A DNA stretch of 64,000 nucleotides from positions 60,590 through 124,589 of the forward strand of contig JAITMD010000013.1 of assembly GCA_031277535.1 (NCBI GenBank), in the 5' to 3' direction. This DNA comes from Flavobacteriaceae bacterium (GTDB lineage Bacteria > Bacteroidota > Bacteroidia > Flavobacteriales > Flavobacteriaceae). The notes beneath the pieces were generated by a model, which made no database searches, was not told where the DNA came from, and saw only the letters and a program-made list of their open reading frames with translations. The position numbers and the translations under genes are program-made. Of the stretch, positions 63,870 to 64,000 are shown in pieces. Position 1 is the first letter of the stretch. Each line of letters opens with the position of its first letter.

Positions 63870-63944
63870 GGGCGATTAGCTCAGTTGGTTCAGAGCACCT
63901 CGTTTACACCGAGGGGGTCGGGGGTTCGAATCCCTCATCGCCCA
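63870..63944 (+). tRNA. tRNA-Val (anticodon TAC), copy 3
   Basis: Identical body to copies 1 and 2, again followed by CAA. The 35-nt gap to copy 2 is AT-rich. Confidence 0.97.
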
Positions 63945-63985
63945 CAACTTTTAAATTAATTTGGTTACCGAATTTTTAATAAATC

Positions 63986-64000
63986 GGGCGATTAGCTCAG
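63986..64000 (+). tRNA. tRNA gene, probably tRNA-Val copy 4, cut by window end
   Basis: The first 15 nt (GGGCGATTAGCTCAG) match copies 1-3; the anticodon lies beyond the window, so identity is inferred. Confidence 0.7.

Overview
This window reads as chromosomal DNA of a low-GC member of the Bacteroidota, most likely family Flavobacteriaceae. The evidence is a type IX secretion (type B) sorting domain on a 2033-residue surface protein, a menaquinone gene (menD), the ExbB-ExbD-TonB-FolC gene order, a YtxJ-type redox protein, TPR histidine kinase/LytTR signalling, and promoters of the Bacteroidota type (TTG-N19-TAnnTTTG, seen complete upstream of the tRNA genes). A Myroides-like genus is possible, but that is inference. 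I see no insertion sequence, prophage, CRISPR array or rRNA.

Layout. 1-3243: three glycosyltransferases, the first cut by the window edge. 3383-10943: housekeeping and envelope genes (dapD, a small membrane protein, an M28 peptidase, an SDR, a transaldolase-family aldolase, two secreted proteins of unknown function, menD). 11012-14756: a glutathione peroxidase-like protein, a GNAT and a DPP4-like S9 peptidase. 14822-20593: a tight six-gene minus-strand operon (DUF1015, YggS, DnaQ/GIY-YIG nuclease, ion channel, miaA, acyl-ACP thioesterase). 20680-25611: hydroxyacyl-CoA dehydrogenase, Gfo/Idh oxidoreductase, pcm, a beta-propeller lipoprotein, smpB and DUF2007. 25982-31157: a SMI1/KNR4-HEAT protein, an atypical KAS III-like enzyme and clpB.

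31607-37674: a large TonB-dependent receptor followed by a TPR sensor kinase and LytTR regulator pair. 37869-46434 is the most accessory-looking part: two lipoproteins, a GNAT, a VIT-family transporter, a PARG/TIGR02452 ADP-ribose hydrolase beside a ParB-like-fold protein and a phosphodiester glycosidase, a YwqK/MORN protein, YtxJ and several unrecognised proteins. 46519-55343: DedA, a membrane-bound TPR-HTH regulator, and the giant T9SS cargo protein. 56346-59979: an RraB-like/TPR secreted protein, a GNAT-Nudix fusion, DsrE, a small membrane protein and an SDR. 60334-63539: exbB-exbD-tonB-folC. The window ends in a tandem array of at least four tRNA-Val(TAC) genes.

The most notable non-coding signals are two copies of a dispersed palindromic repeat (12273-12350 and 25841-25920), a ~0.9 kb gene-free stretch with competing GC-rich hairpins (55457-56345), and two genes (smpB, dedA) whose -7 boxes lie only 4 nt before the ATG, implying leaderless mRNAs. 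Many intergenic spaces hold strong intrinsic terminators. Several starts here were moved downstream of TTG codons that fall inside or next to promoter -7 boxes; two genes (the DnaQ/GIY-YIG nuclease and the ion channel) appear to use genuine TTG and GTG starts.
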